Position numbers and translations under genes: made by a program. The notes below the pieces were generated by a model that ran no database searches, had not been told where the DNA came from, and saw only the letters and a list, made by a program, of their open reading frames with translations. Shown here piece by piece: positions 53,192-64,000 of a stretch of 64,000 bases of DNA (its first letter is position 1; each line of letters begins with the position of its first letter). The stretch is from Amblyomma americanum. Its lineage: Eukaryota; Arthropoda; Arachnida; Ixodida; Ixodidae. The stretch is taken from assembly GCF_052857255.1 (NCBI RefSeq), contig NC_135497.1:189215326-189279325 (forward strand). Reading direction: 5' to 3'.

Positions 53192-54870
53192 CTAACACAG
53201 AACCTTGAAGTACTCCAGATGTTATGGAAATCATAATCATTGACTGGGAAATACTGGCTACCGTTGGAATGGAAATATTTGTTTCGGCCTAATACCTGGT
53301 CGTAAATTTTGAGAGCACTGAGTTTAAATAGCAGCAAGTGATTACAAACAGTGTCAAACGCCTTAGCAAAATAAAAAAAAATAGTCCACAACTATGTTAG
53401 CATTTTTCATCGCTAAATACATAATTAGTTGAAGATAGGAGGTACGTTTCGCACGATAAAAAACTATGGATCCTTGTTGATGAATTGAAAAAATTGCTAG
53501 GTTCGCGGAAAGCAACAAGGTGAAATTTAATTATGTGCTCAAGAAGTTTGTAGGGTGCTCTGGGTACTGAAATGGGCCAAACATTCCCACTGCAATAAGC
53601 TTGCATTCATTTCGAATGCAAGAACTGTGTAATAGCTGCACAAACATTTCACGAAGAGTCTGTGACGAACAGGTAGATGCATGTTTAGAGAACAGCGTTG
53701 TTATGTCGTCGATACCGGAGCAAGCTGAAATATCCTTTTTTCAGTTAAGAATAATACACCAGTGGAATAAATGATTGTCTCATCCATGGAAAGAACGTCA
53801 AAAGTACAAGGATTAGGGCAAGAGGTCGGCAAAGTGGAAGAAAGACACCAGGCGAAAAATTCATTCAACACTTTGCAACAGTCACTCTGGTGTATTTATT
53901 GGAAGGTTGCTACCATCGGAGAGATCTACTGTAATCGGCTTATCCCCGTCGACCACATTCCAATTTTTTCTCGGAATAGGTATCTCTAAGAATAGATGGG
54001 AGCATGAGCTCATAGAATTAATTATCTGTCTCGGACATAACATTTTGGTACTCAGTGGTGACAGTAACGTAAGCGTGCCTGCTTTCGGATGCTTCTCTTG
54101 CCTTGGGCCGCCGATATAGCCTTTTCTATCTGTTCAGCAGGCATCAGAGGCGCGCGTTAACCCACGGAGCATGAGAGCTTGCTATATTGCGTTTCTGAGG
54201 GATCAGCTCATTAATTAAGAAATCAAATTTTTCCTTTAACAAAGCCCCATTTTCGGCAGCACAGCAAGTTTGGAAACTGAATGAAGCCAGAAGTTTACGG
54301 CTTATAGAGTTAGTCTGTTTTGTAATCACGGATAACTTTGTTACGTTTTGGTAGCGGGAACTGAAGTGTCCAGTTCGAAATAAATGAGGCAATGATCACT
54401 TAAACCGGTCATATATCATAAACGCAGGAAACAAGCTGAGGTGTGGTAAAGAGAATGAGGTAAAGGGCGCTAGCAGATTGAAGTGTAGATCGTCTAGAGT
54501 GAAGACAAGATACTTGAAATTAAAATCCAGGCAAATGTTAATGAAGAAAAAGCCCTTGGATTAGCCATCGGATTTCGGAGAAGAGTCATTCAAGTTAATG
54601 GCAGCAAAATAAAATAACGATGAAAAAAGAAGGCAAGTTCAAGGCAACCGGACATTTAGCTCATTTAATAAACCGTGTAGCTCCGAACCAACTGTCATAG
54701 AGGTACAGGGTGGTCGATAACACACGCGAATATTAAAATCATGATAACCGAGAGTGACAGTGAGACTATTCCTAACTTTGAAGTCATATCTAAAATGCAA
54801 GAAATCAACTACGTGCGGCGATCAGCACCCTGCCAGCAGTGAGCAAGATACGGTCACAACGAAAAAACGA
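53192..54870 (-). pseudogene. CR1-like LINE, 5' part (endonuclease and early RT, minus strand)
   Basis: Endonuclease pieces (54860-54390): VTLGYHDFNIRVCYRPPCTS and a SDHC-like region before LPHLFRTGHFSSRYQ. Linker 54392-54144. RT pieces: PISVPRAPYKLLEHIIKFHL, FSFLSCETYLL-like sequence (HSFLSCETYLLSSTN), FYFAKAFDTVCNHLLLFKLS and a truncated TSGVLQGSVL. The FADFxKAFDTVxH block is altered at its catalytic Asp region. Stops and frameshifts make it inactive. The RT motif is split exactly at QGSVL by the insertion, and resumes in the 3' part. Confidence 0.8.
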
Positions 54871-57409
54871 AGATACTTTCCCATAAGCTCGTTATAGCGA
54901 CGTTCATCTGTGCTTATCTGCCTGAAAAGAGAAAAAATTAGTGATATGACTTTGCTCTTTTCGTTCTGAAGTGGTTGCTTATGCTTGCACAAACTTACTT
55001 CTCCTAGTTATCTCGTCAACCCGGATTCGACAAAATTTCATGCGGATGAAATTCTGGCTTGCCCTGGGCAAGTCGGCTAGCGTCATCTGCCGCCGTCAAG
55101 TAACACCGGACAATCCACGGTCTATCATTGTGCGAGGCCAGCGTAAGTATGCGCATCATTTTACACCTTGCTACACACTTTGTCCACAGGACGACAGCTT
55201 TCAGAGGACGACGTGCCAACCAGACAGTCGTTTGAGCAGAAACGCACCAGGCAACCTGAATCGTCGTAGGCAATACTCGGCGGACGAGATACGGAAGTTT
55301 GCGTGGCTGGAATGAGGCGACCACAGCTTTCGCAGGACGGGATTATTTAAGATCAGTGGGAGCGGCTTTTGCCTTGCCGTGAATGTAGTCAGGCTGGTGA
55401 TGATGATAAATATTAACCCGTAACAGGCACACTCAAGCAGCGGATCACTGCCGACGTGGCGTCGCAAAGTACGGCGGCACAGATCGCGTGAGGGAAGAAG
55501 TGAGAGCTGAGGGGAGCGCGGTGGCTGTGTCATGCCGGGTGGAAAAACCGTGCAGGAGGGGTAGCTCGAGCGCGCAACGACATGCCAAGGGCGCAAAGTG
55601 ATGTGATAGTTGTTTATTAATTACGCCTCTATAACAAGGGTCAGTGGTGGGTCTGTAAGCACCCCCGACAACTGCAGAGATGCAACAGGCTGCGCAGTAG
55701 CCCTGCCGTACTGGTTCGGTGGTTTACGGTGAGCTCAAAAAAGCCCCAGGCAGGCACGCAGACATGTGGTGGCGACGCATCTGTGTTGCGAGAAGGCGTG
55801 CTCAGGTAAGTTTGGAGGAACTCCAGACTTCGTGGGTTTGTAACAACTTACAGGCGCAGGATTAGTTACGTTCAGAGCACTTGTTTTCCGGATTTACAAG
55901 CAGTCGGCGAAACCAGCTCGGCGAGCACAGGACATGTCTTTCTTCACATCTACCTGCTCTCTAGTAGGGACGTACCGATTGTGGTCTGTGCACCTCTTTC
56001 GCGCGATACCGAAATGAGTCTGGAAATGATGTCTCGAAATGTTTTTTTTTTTTTGAAGCATTCCAATATACATGGTGCGCGCTGGATTCGCGCTGGATTC
56101 GCGCGAGAAGGTAACAAGAAACCAGAGTTTATCTGCGACATCTAAGCAGAAAACATTATACTACCGGCGACAAAATAAGGCAGGGTACGCGAGAGCTGGC
56201 TAAAACAGGCCGAACTGCATCGCCGCGCTTCTAACGGTGCACTTGTGGCGTTGAGTACTTCGTGTACGCATGCACGCCCTTTCGGGCTCATAGCAGTGAC
56301 TGTTTCTTCGCTTCCAGCGGGCAAGTTGTTGATATTCAGCGCTAAACGCGAGGAGTTGCTGTTTATTAACCGCCATTTCATTGGCGCAATTCGACAAGGC
56401 AAGACGAGTGGTGACGCGTGCGCTGTTCGCTTTGTGGTGAGTAGGTAGTGTTGTGACACTGCCTTCGCCCGGGTTGCCTTATCGTATGAAAAGACAATAT
56501 ACCCACTTAGCCGACGACTGGTGAGTCACGGGGCACCGCTTCTACAGAAAAACCCGCTTGTCACCCCCGTGCGAGAGATTTCTGCACCTGCGGAGTGCCA
56601 CAAAATAGCCACGAGAGCCCATCTCAGACCGGCAGACACCGAGACCAAGGAACATGGGGGATTTTGTTTTATTTTATATCATGCCGCCGGATTCACGCCG
56701 GCGGCATGTGGTTGTTTTAATCTCTCACAGATGAGCACCACAAATAAAAAATATTGAAAATGAAGTAAAATTTTGAAAATGGCAGTCGATTTAGGTAACT
56801 AGGCCGAATGCGGATATGAGCGCTAGCATGACGTCAATTGTCGGTTGGAGCTACGACCTACTAGGTGGTGCAAGGCTGCCACCTAATTACCACCCCAACT
56901 TCTCCTTCCGTTTAACTACTGTGAAAGCATCATTCGCATCACGTTCTCCCCCTAACCGCTGCTGCTCATTCCGCTTAGCTTGGTGCGCTTAGCAGCGGTG
57001 TCGCCTAATTAGCGACCCAGGTTTTCGCCTGGCGACCACCGGCTACACCTTGGCAAGTAAGCCACCCGGTGGATAGGTGCTGTGGCAGGTGTTGCCATCG
57101 TTGGGACTTGGGTTGCATGGGTTGGGTTGCGACCCAGGCTGCTCTCCCCGAGTAGCCTCTCACGATCAAAATGGCTGTCGCATTACACGGCGGGCAGGTG
57201 AGCAGCCTGCCAAAAAAACGGGCTTCAGGCAGACAGTTAAACACACAACGCCCAAATGCGAGAATACCCACTATAAGTGTTAGCGCACTAACGTCTCCTA
57301 TGCTCCTTGATCTCGGTGACTTGGCTTGAGTCATGTATGTCACAACGAGTCCCTCTTTTCATTTCACTTCTCTCACCTCAGAGCAGCGCACACCGTGCCG
57401 CACTACGTC
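54871..57409. other. Unassigned sequence with short palindromes
   Basis: No gene is recognised. gcgctggattc occurs twice in tandem near 56080-56102. catgccgccgg and its inverse form a palindrome at 56680-56708. A + frame (54971-55315) has no CCP or Ig-like cysteine pattern, so I do not call it an exon. Confidence 0.35.
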
Positions 57410-57922
57410 TGTCCAGGTTAGGTAGACACGTCAACTCCCCCCCTCCCCCCCCCCCACCCCCGCGAGAGCCTGCCGTCACGTGAGCATCCTACGCTGTGGT
57501 TTCGTCGAACCAAGCATGGCCTTTCTTCGATAACCAACGTGGTGCTGCCTGGAGGCTCGAGGCGGTTCCAAGAACAACCGCGCTCGCGTCTGATGTTCGC
57601 GAAGGTCAAGGGGAAAAAGGAAGGCCCCCAAGCTACAGCTCTGGGATAATTTTCAACGTCACGACCCAAAGGCAACGCCCACGAAGAAGCCCTGCTCATT
57701 GGCGGAGAAGGCAGGAACTGCAGACAAAAAGGCTATTTAAGAGCGCCCGACTGCTTCACCCGTCGTACTTCCCTCATCGTGTTGTTTGATCCTGTACAGC
57801 CTTTTTATTTGGTCAATGATGTAATTAGTGTAAATAGATATGTCTTGTTGATTTACTTCTGAGCCTCCCTTTTCTTATCATCCTATTCTGCGGGGTAACC
57901 ACTGCTGACCCGGCTCACAACA
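57410..57922 (+). repeat. Possible solo LTR
   Basis: TGTCCAGG near 57410 and CACAACA at 57922 give TG...CA ends. A TATTTAAG box near 57733 is followed by an initiator-like ctgcttcacccgtcgtactt. No target duplication or second copy was found, so this is weak. Confidence 0.25.
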
Positions 57923-57991
57923 GTAGATTATATAGTATATTGTCGCCAGACTGTCCTATGTTCTACAGCGTCCGCCTTTGTTTATAGATTT

Positions 57992-58400
57992 CACGCCAGT
58001 TTTACAGCGCAGGCCAGCTGAAAATGATGAACGGACCACCCCTGCACCGTCCCGCAGAAGCCGTCGCCACGTCTTGAGAGTTTGCAGTCATGACATCGAG
58101 AGTTAGTCAAGCAAATTGAACACATAAGCACTCCCCGCTCCCTCCACTACTCTTCACTCCCCCTACCTGTTATTGCACACCACCCGTCACTCCCTTTACC
58201 CCAGTTTTATGGTGCAGATCGTCTGCAGGTAAACAGCACCCCCCCCCCCCTCCCGCAGAAGACCCACTCTCCCCAGCAGAGACCGTGTCTACGTCACACG
58301 AATTCCAGACGGCGAGAATTAGTCAAGGACATCGAACACACTACACATCGTCATCTCTCTCCCACACCACTCTCGAACTAAATCCCGTTTTCTGACATTT
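57992..58400 (+). repeat. Diverged two-copy tandem repeat (~205 bp)
   Basis: Copy starts ccagttttacagcgcaggc (57992) and ccagttttatggtgcagat (58201) are followed in both by a cccgcagaag block, a gagagttagtcaa / gagaattagtcaagg block and a cactccc / tctctctcccac C-rich end. A 12-C run lies in the second copy. Confidence 0.65.
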
Positions 58401-60028
58401 CTCCCTTCACTGCCGCTAGTATTTGTCGTCGCTCGCAAGCGGCCATATCTTTTTTTTTTGTTAGCCACACGGGACGCATTGCAGTTCATTTTCGCCAGAC
58501 ACGGTCCACTTACTCTGAAGGAATCGCGTTCACGTGTGACAGCGTCAGTAATATATAAGACTATTCGAGAGGAAAAAAAAATGATTTTCGCCTTTATGGC
58601 TTCTTTTCGGGGCACTCGCTCTCATTTGCAGATAAGACGCTCTTTTTAAGCCCACGTAAACGGCAGTGAGGAGAGGCAATAATGCATGCTGCAACCGTTC
58701 GTTGCCGAGACAGGTGAGATGCGTGTTCTGCCTAATCAACACTTTGCAGCGCCAGCTTCGTCGCCCGTCGTGCCCGCCGAACAGCGCGCACAACATGATG
58801 GTTAAGAAACAGCCACCCCTCACGCTTAGCATTGCATATCGCCAGCGCGTTCGCCGGAAGCCAGGAAAAAATACGTATGCGAGCAAGGGCAGCATTAGAT
58901 GGCGCGGCGATGCAGTTTTACCAGTTGTTGCGAGCGGTCGCGTGGCCCATATTATTTTGTCGCCGGCTGTGCAACATGCGGTGGCAGATGTTTTTCGCAT
59001 CAAAATATTTGTAGCAGTGCAATGAAATGAACGTCCTAGAGCCAAATTAGAAGGTATGCAAGCTGTTTCATCGAAGGTGAACCAGAAAAATTATGGGGGA
59101 CCCTAAGCAATTCTTATGACGTGTAAATGCGGGAGCAATTGTCACTGGTTCACTGAGTCAATGAACACCTCAATCGCGCTATGAGTAGGAAGTGGCGGCG
59201 ACCTTTCTTTATCTCAAAACCAGCGAATCGTTTAGACTGCGTTGATTTTGAGGAAAAGAAAGGCGCATAACAGGCTCCATGGGTAAGTAGACACTTCAGT
59301 CGCGCTTTGGGGGTCGTGGCGATGGGGTCGCTGGCGGCCTATTGCTCCAGGAGGGGTGAATGGCGTCATTTGCGGGCCGCGTTTCGGCCACGGGTATCTG
59401 TCGACGGCGGGGTTTTCGCACAATGAGCCAAGTAACGCACCCGGATTAATATTTAATAATAGGCTTTTTTAAAGTGTAGCCATGGCCGCCTGAAGCCTTG
59501 TAGTACTATTGTCGGCGGACATCGGAAAACAGGTGAATCGGATTTAGTATAATCATGTGAACTAGCTTCTAGTGGGCAACTTTTAAACTATTACATATAG
59601 GGACTTGGTAGCAATTGCAGATAGCTGGCTGTAGGCATAATAATGGCCCACCCCTTTTTAGAATTTCGAAAACGCGAATACCTTCGGCTCTGTGGCTCAA
59701 AAAAATTTGCCTTTCGCGCGCGCGTTTCGTTCATAGCGCTTTTTATCCGATAGCATCGAAGTCTCATCGCAGAAATAAGCCGGCGTCGACAGTCCGAAAA
59801 AATGCCAGGGCGTTACGTGATGCACCACGCGATCAGCGGAGGCGGTGGCAGCCCTGGCAGCTCCGTGGCGGGCAAGGCGGTACCGCGACAGCCGGAAGGG
59901 GCGCATGAAGCGTGCAGACGCGTGGACACGGCTCCGCGTATGCAGTTGTCATTCAACCAGAAGCAGGACCGACGGGCGTCATAGGAAATCCCCGCGCTCG
60001 TGGACAAGGCTCTGGGCTCTTAATGTAA
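58401..60028. other. Unassigned; weak repeats
   Basis: Frames overlap on both strands at 58545-59045 and 59615-60007 without recognised domains. Blocks near 59168 and 59298 (acctcaatcgcgct, acttcagtcgcgctttgggg) resemble 7780. Confidence 0.3.
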
Positions 60029-60060
60029 AAGGCCACGTGACGCAAGCGTCACGTGGCCTT
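60029..60060. repeat. Perfect 15-bp palindrome with E-box motifs
   Basis: aaggccacgtgacgc, two bases (aa), then its exact inverse. CACGTG occurs in each arm. It could be a hairpin or a remnant of a fold-back element. Confidence 0.9.
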
Positions 60061-61512
60061 CTATCTCCCGTCTGCTCAGCAGCAGCGGGCAGAGGCGGGC
60101 ACTGCAGCTGCACGGGTAGGAAAAAGCATTGGGGGCCAACGACGTGCAACGCTTGAAGCACGCACGCAAAGGCCATTATTTTTGTTAGTTACAGTACCAA
60201 AGGTAATGGCGTTTTTCTAATTCAATAAAGTGATATCGCTCTTACAAACTGCCAGCTACACAACTCTAATTGAAAACATGAACCGAAATGTTATCGTTAA
60301 AAAGTTGACTATTAGAAATTAGTCAAGTGAGTTTTCTGTTTTCGTCCACAAGTACCGTCGCGAGTAAAAAAGATTAGCACTAGTGACGTACCACTGGAGC
60401 GGTAGATAGCACCGCTCGGCGCTGCGGTTGCGAACACGCCGATAACAAAAGTGCCAGGTGTGTTCGCAAAGCACGGCGCCGCGCCAGCCGCGAGGTCTTA
60501 TTTTCACCCCTCCCGTGACGTCACTGTGCTAAATTTTTTTCACTCGCGACAGTACAGGTATTACAATGCCGCAGATGTCATCTCTATACGTCGGAAAGCT
60601 TATATTTAAATATTCTGGGTCACCTACGCAGAAACAGCCCATATGATGGCCGCCGCAGTATTAATTTATGGGGCTCCGACTCCGTTGCGCTCTCATTGCT
60701 GCAGCTTGCTCGCTCCGCACAAAACGACCGCCTTGGTCGGAATCCACCTTTTCAGCCAAATGCTACAACGTTGCTCCCTCCATCTTGCTACCCTCCTATT
60801 AGCTTCAGATATCGCGTTTCCTGTGCTTCCGACAAGAGTGGCAAGCAGTCCGTTTGCGCTCAGACTATATCATGCTAGCGCAAGCGCATAAAGAGACGAA
60901 GAAAAACATAGCCGACGACATAAAACTGCTAACTTTTAGTCTTTATGGGTTAAATTTCTGCAGTATGTGTAGATTACGTGTCATACTTTATGGAAACACG
61001 AGAAGTGGTTCGAAGCGCTCCGGAACATCTTCTGCAGAGAGTGTATAAATCTCTCAATCTTTACGTTCTCTCCTCATGAACGCCTGAGCCAAACAATACA
61101 CCTCTACACGCAACTGAGAATCGGCAATCGCACGCGAAAGTAGGCGAGTCCTTCCCGGCTACTCTTTCATGCTCGCGCCCTCCTCTGTCGCATGCTCCTG
61201 CGTAATTCTGCTCAGATATGGCCATTGGTTAGATTGTTTCAGGCGCCACGCAGCTACCATGGCGGCGTCCAGTCTGCATGCAGCGACGCTTCGGTGGGTC
61301 AGGAAGCTCTGCTCTCCGGGAATCCCGGCACCAGCAACGCCGACCTTTGAGCATGCAAAAGTGACGAGAGGCGATGGAAAGGCGCGAGGACGCTGACGCT
61401 AAAATTTTAACTGCAGATATCTAAGCTTCTACAAAACGCATTAAAGAAATTCTTGCTAAATAATATTCGTGAAGTTCCGTCCCTTAACATCCCACGAATA
61501 CCGCACCTTTCC
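60061..61512. other. No recognised feature
   Basis: Short frames only; no motif, repeat or splice pattern recognised. Confidence 0.35.
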
Positions 61513-61676
61513 GAGAGCCCCTTTAAACCGGCTCTTAACGCGGAGAAAAGGAGGTTTTACCGAGGAGTAGGATTGCAGCTTCAGGCTCCTCCTTTCGAGC
61601 TCTCGCTCCTTTTTTCCGCTCCACAGTGAAACCGACTTTTCCTCGTGTTAAGAGCCGGATTCTCGTGTCCCTTTAA
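61513..61676. repeat. Fold-back element
   Basis: ccggctcttaacgcggagaa (61528-61560) and its inverse (61626-61658) are about 80% identical over 33 bp, with similar ctttaaa-type ends beyond. Confidence 0.75.
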
Positions 61677-61935
61677 CTATACCGATACTGCACATGGCAA
61701 TGAACCAACATTTTTTTTTTTCGGTAATTCACACACAGCAGCCCAAGTGTAAACGATCAGCAAAATTTTGATCGCTCGTCAGCATTAGCACTAGGTCTAT
61801 TGCGTCACACACCGCTCTCATTTCACTGTTGAGTGCAATGCTTCTTTCCAGACAGCGTTAGCAGTGGAGTACTGAGAGCAGATCTGGAATTGAGGCGTAT
61901 CTTTGTATAATGATGATCTAAATCAAAGCTGCTTT
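61677..61935. other. No recognised feature
   Basis: A T-run and short frames only. Confidence 0.35.
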
Positions 61936-62104
61936 TGTGACGGGCGCGTACAGTGCATCAAAGGGACGAAGACACAAGTAAGGAAGACACAAGAGACACA
62001 CGAGCGCTGACTTACAGCGGCATTTGTAAGACAGCGCTCGTGTGTCTCTTGTGTCTTCCTTGTGTCCTCGTCCCCTTGGTGCGCTGTACTCTTCCGTCAT
62101 GACA
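61936..62104. repeat. Fold-back element 93 bp upstream of CCP exon 4
   Basis: 61936-62009 pairs with 62032-62104 over about 70 bp, including gaagacacaagagacacacg and gagcgctg with their inverses. The loop is about 22 bp. Open frames inside are artefacts of the repeat. Confidence 0.9.
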
Positions 62105-62196
62105 AACAAGCAGGCCCAAACTACCGCGTTATTTCTTTATGAGGTTATGTTTCTGAGACCTTTATTTCTTTCTTTTCTTTTTCTCTATTACGCCAG

Positions 62197-62481
62197 CACA
62201 ATTTTGGTGTCCCCCCCTCTCAAGCAATTCTCAAGGCCTGCGAATGAAGCGAAGGACTGAACGCAGCTACTACTTCACATGTATGGAGGGGTACCAAATA
62301 GTGGGAGAACCTGACCTGCACTGTCAAAAGCACGGATGGAGCGATCCCATTCCGAAATGCGAGCCCATATCCGGAGCCTCAAATATTAATGGCGCCTCGC
62401 ACCAAACTGAGCAGACTGTGGCCCAGACGGCGCACCCGGCAGGACCATCGGGTGCAACCTTATCGACTCCGGAAAGAACTG
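62197..62481 (+). CDS. CCP/sushi exon 4 with Ser/Thr-rich linker
   Basis: 285 nt, phase 1/1. The acceptor is the pyrimidine-rich ...ttctctattacgccag, the donor gtgagt at 62482. It encodes QFWCPPLSSNSQGLRMKRRT, then RSYYFTCMEGYQIVGE, DLHCQKHGWSDPIPKC, i.e. a complete CCP module with four Cys and GW. A ~37-residue linker rich in Ser, Thr, Gln and Ala (VAQTAHPAGPSGATLSTPER) follows and could be O-glycosylated. An ATG at 62244 is internal; using it as a start would lose the first Cys. Continuation of the gene is to the right. Confidence 0.9.
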
Positions 62482-64000
62482 GTGAGTGACATGCCAGGCA
62501 GCGGTATACGCAGGGGAAAGAAATAACCAAAACCGCAAACACCCACATGACTCGCTGTAGCGCACGCCAGTACACGTGACTGACAGGTGGCCGTGGTAAT
62601 GATGTTCGCAAGTATTACAGGCGCATCCTCTTTAATCAAACGACCTGAGGTGCAAATCGGTGCATAGCTTAGAGGAGACGAAGCGCAAAAGAAACAAATG
62701 ACAGCACACAGGCGAGGAAAAGCGATGGGACATGCGCATGTGACATCCTACACATATTTCGTACGTGGTACAGATCGCAGGGTAGAAAAAAATGTCATTT
62801 ATTAGCAAGGGCTTGCGTACCAGTTATAGCTGGTTCAAGCCCTAGCTGGTGGGACCGCTATGTGGATTGACTGTGTGAGATTGAACGGCGCGAATAGCAA
62901 CGTCTGCAAGAGGGTCTCGATGAGGCCATCTCGGATGATGGATGCGACGTCAAGTTAAAGAAAACAAATTACCACACCTCGGTCGGCTTATTAGGTTCTG
63001 AATGTGCCCCATCGCCGCTTGACAGACGTGGTACTCCGCTTCTTTCTGCAACACTTTTTCCAAAATAAAACAGCTTCCAGAGCCTCGCGGGGTATAGACA
63101 AACAACTCGCGAATGCGAATATTTCAAAGCCTGCGCGTCGCTTGAGGTTATAAACAGTTTTGTTGATGCCCGGAGAGTAGTTCTCCACTTTTCCAAGCTA
63201 TTCGCCAGAAGGAATTAATAGGCGCCGCGCTGCATTCGGTGCTCCTCCGCTCCTAGCTGGTTGGCGACAAGTAACAGAGCGGCTACGGCGGGCGAAAGCG
63301 CGAGGTATGGGGAGAAACTATAATCATCTACAGTTCGCAACTTCTGGGCCGGTACAGCACATCCGATTGTTAGTGCAAGATAAAAACGACGCGATGCACG
63401 ACGCGATGCAGCTTTTCCACATGGCGAACCTATTTTCACCGAGCGGCGTCACTTCGGAGACCACAAAAATTAACACGTAAGTCATATAGCTGCTTGGAAT
63501 AATACGAATGCGATCCGAAAGCTGCACAACCGCATGCATAGACGTTTTCGTCGAGCTCTAACCGAAATTTACGCTTACTCTGCTAAGCTATAAATAAATC
63601 AACTTGCTCCTTGTTTTAGAATTTACATTCATATGTGCCCATTCCGCTTGATAGGAGTGGCATTTGGTGGGGTATATTTGCTGTGTTCGCCAGTTTATGA
63701 TCGAGGTACAGTGGGAAAATTAAAATAATCTGCGAAATAACACTTCGTTTTAAAACGACACAAGTGAAAAAGTACGCGTCGTGCGTGCTACTTCTACCTG
63801 AGTCTGGTGCTGCTTCAAACGTCGTGCGTTTAGCGGCACGCTGTGAACGCCGAAGGCGACTGTTGACAGCTCTTGGAGCGAAGCACCACTTCTCGCATGC
63901 AGAGCTGAAGGTCAAATCTGTTCCTGAAATGACCTCGAACGGGAAGCGCGCCGCCGCCACAGCTGTGCGCTTCGCAGTCACGTCCGCGGCTACGCCGACC
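62482..64000. other. Intron sequence 3' of exon 4, no recognised feature
   Basis: No further CCP exon, SINE or known element is recognised to the window end. The minus frame 63981-63616 has no known domain. Confidence 0.4.

Larger units (their letters stand above)
40834..62196 (+). other. Intron 3 of the multi-CCP gene (21.4 kb)
   Basis: From gtaagt at 40834 to the pyrimidine-rich acceptor ending 62196, phase 1. If exons 3 and 4 join directly the junction codon is GCA. A missed exon in this interval is possible. Confidence 0.5.

Noticed and set aside
54971..55315. Possible missing CCP or Ig-like exon
   Set aside because: Cysteine spacing does not fit CCP or Ig, there is no phase-1 splice pair, and a minus-strand frame covers the same bases.
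57410..57922. Confident solo LTR
   Set aside because: No target duplication and no second copy; left as low confidence.

Overview
The window looks like genomic DNA of a hard tick (Ixodidae, probably a metastriate genus such as Rhipicephalus, Dermacentor, Hyalomma or Haemaphysalis). This is an inference from dispersed tRNA-derived SINEs that match my memory of the tick 'Ruka' family, from decayed Jockey/CR1/L1-Tx1 LINEs and Ty3/gypsy elements, and from widely spaced short exons with GT..AG borders. No bacterial gene, operon, rRNA or CRISPR array is visible.

The only convincing host gene is on the + strand. Four exons (about 5943-6170, 33812-33991, 40456-40833 and 62197-62481) encode complement-control-protein (CCP/sushi) modules. 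All have consensus borders and phase 1/1 symmetry, except that the acceptor of the first exon is ambiguous. They can be joined in frame into part of a secreted or extracellular multi-CCP protein. The three introns between them are about 27.6, 6.5 and 21.4 kb, and almost everything else in the window is transposon or repeat sequence inside those introns or 5' of the first visible exon.

Layout. 1-5.4 kb: decayed gypsy pol, LINE shreds, a SINE, an inverted-repeat element carrying a tRNA-like sequence, and a mariner pseudogene. 5.9-12.7 kb: CCP exon 1, a Tc1/mariner-type MITE joined to a THAP-like relic, an inverted SINE pair and a CR1-like LINE end. 12.7-29.2 kb: a nest. A minus-strand gypsy element (GATG target duplication) has its 5' LTR split by a two-unit ~215-bp repeat. 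That repeat flanks a minus-strand L1/Tx1-like LINE on both sides. At the LINE's 3' end sits a young + strand gypsy element (17747-22896, paired 572-bp LTRs) with SAP-like, coiled-coil and SCAN-like gag segments and no integrase; the LINE also holds a SINE with a target duplication. 29.2-33.8 kb: fold-back elements and a PIF/Harbinger-type MITE. 33.8-41.5 kb: CCP exons 2 and 3, a second THAP-relic copy, a truncated gypsy with its 3' LTR, long (TA)n tracts around a palindrome, and a 304-bp element whose 39-bp terminal inverted repeats enclose a tRNA-like sequence. 43.9-54.9 kb: a 5' Jockey-like LINE, a minus-strand gypsy pol relic with damaged active-site residues, and a CR1-like LINE split by a 1.55-kb inverted-repeat element with a 12-bp duplication. 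55-64 kb: mostly unassigned repeats, fold-backs, and CCP exon 4.

The elements do not form a pathway. They record repeated insertion into long introns. The most promising leads are the complete uninterrupted reading frame fitted between ORF1 and ORF2 of the L1/Tx1-like LINE, the integrase-less gypsy element, the tRNA-like sequences enclosed by inverted repeats, the self-flanking LINE repeat, and the fold-back elements close to CCP splice sites.
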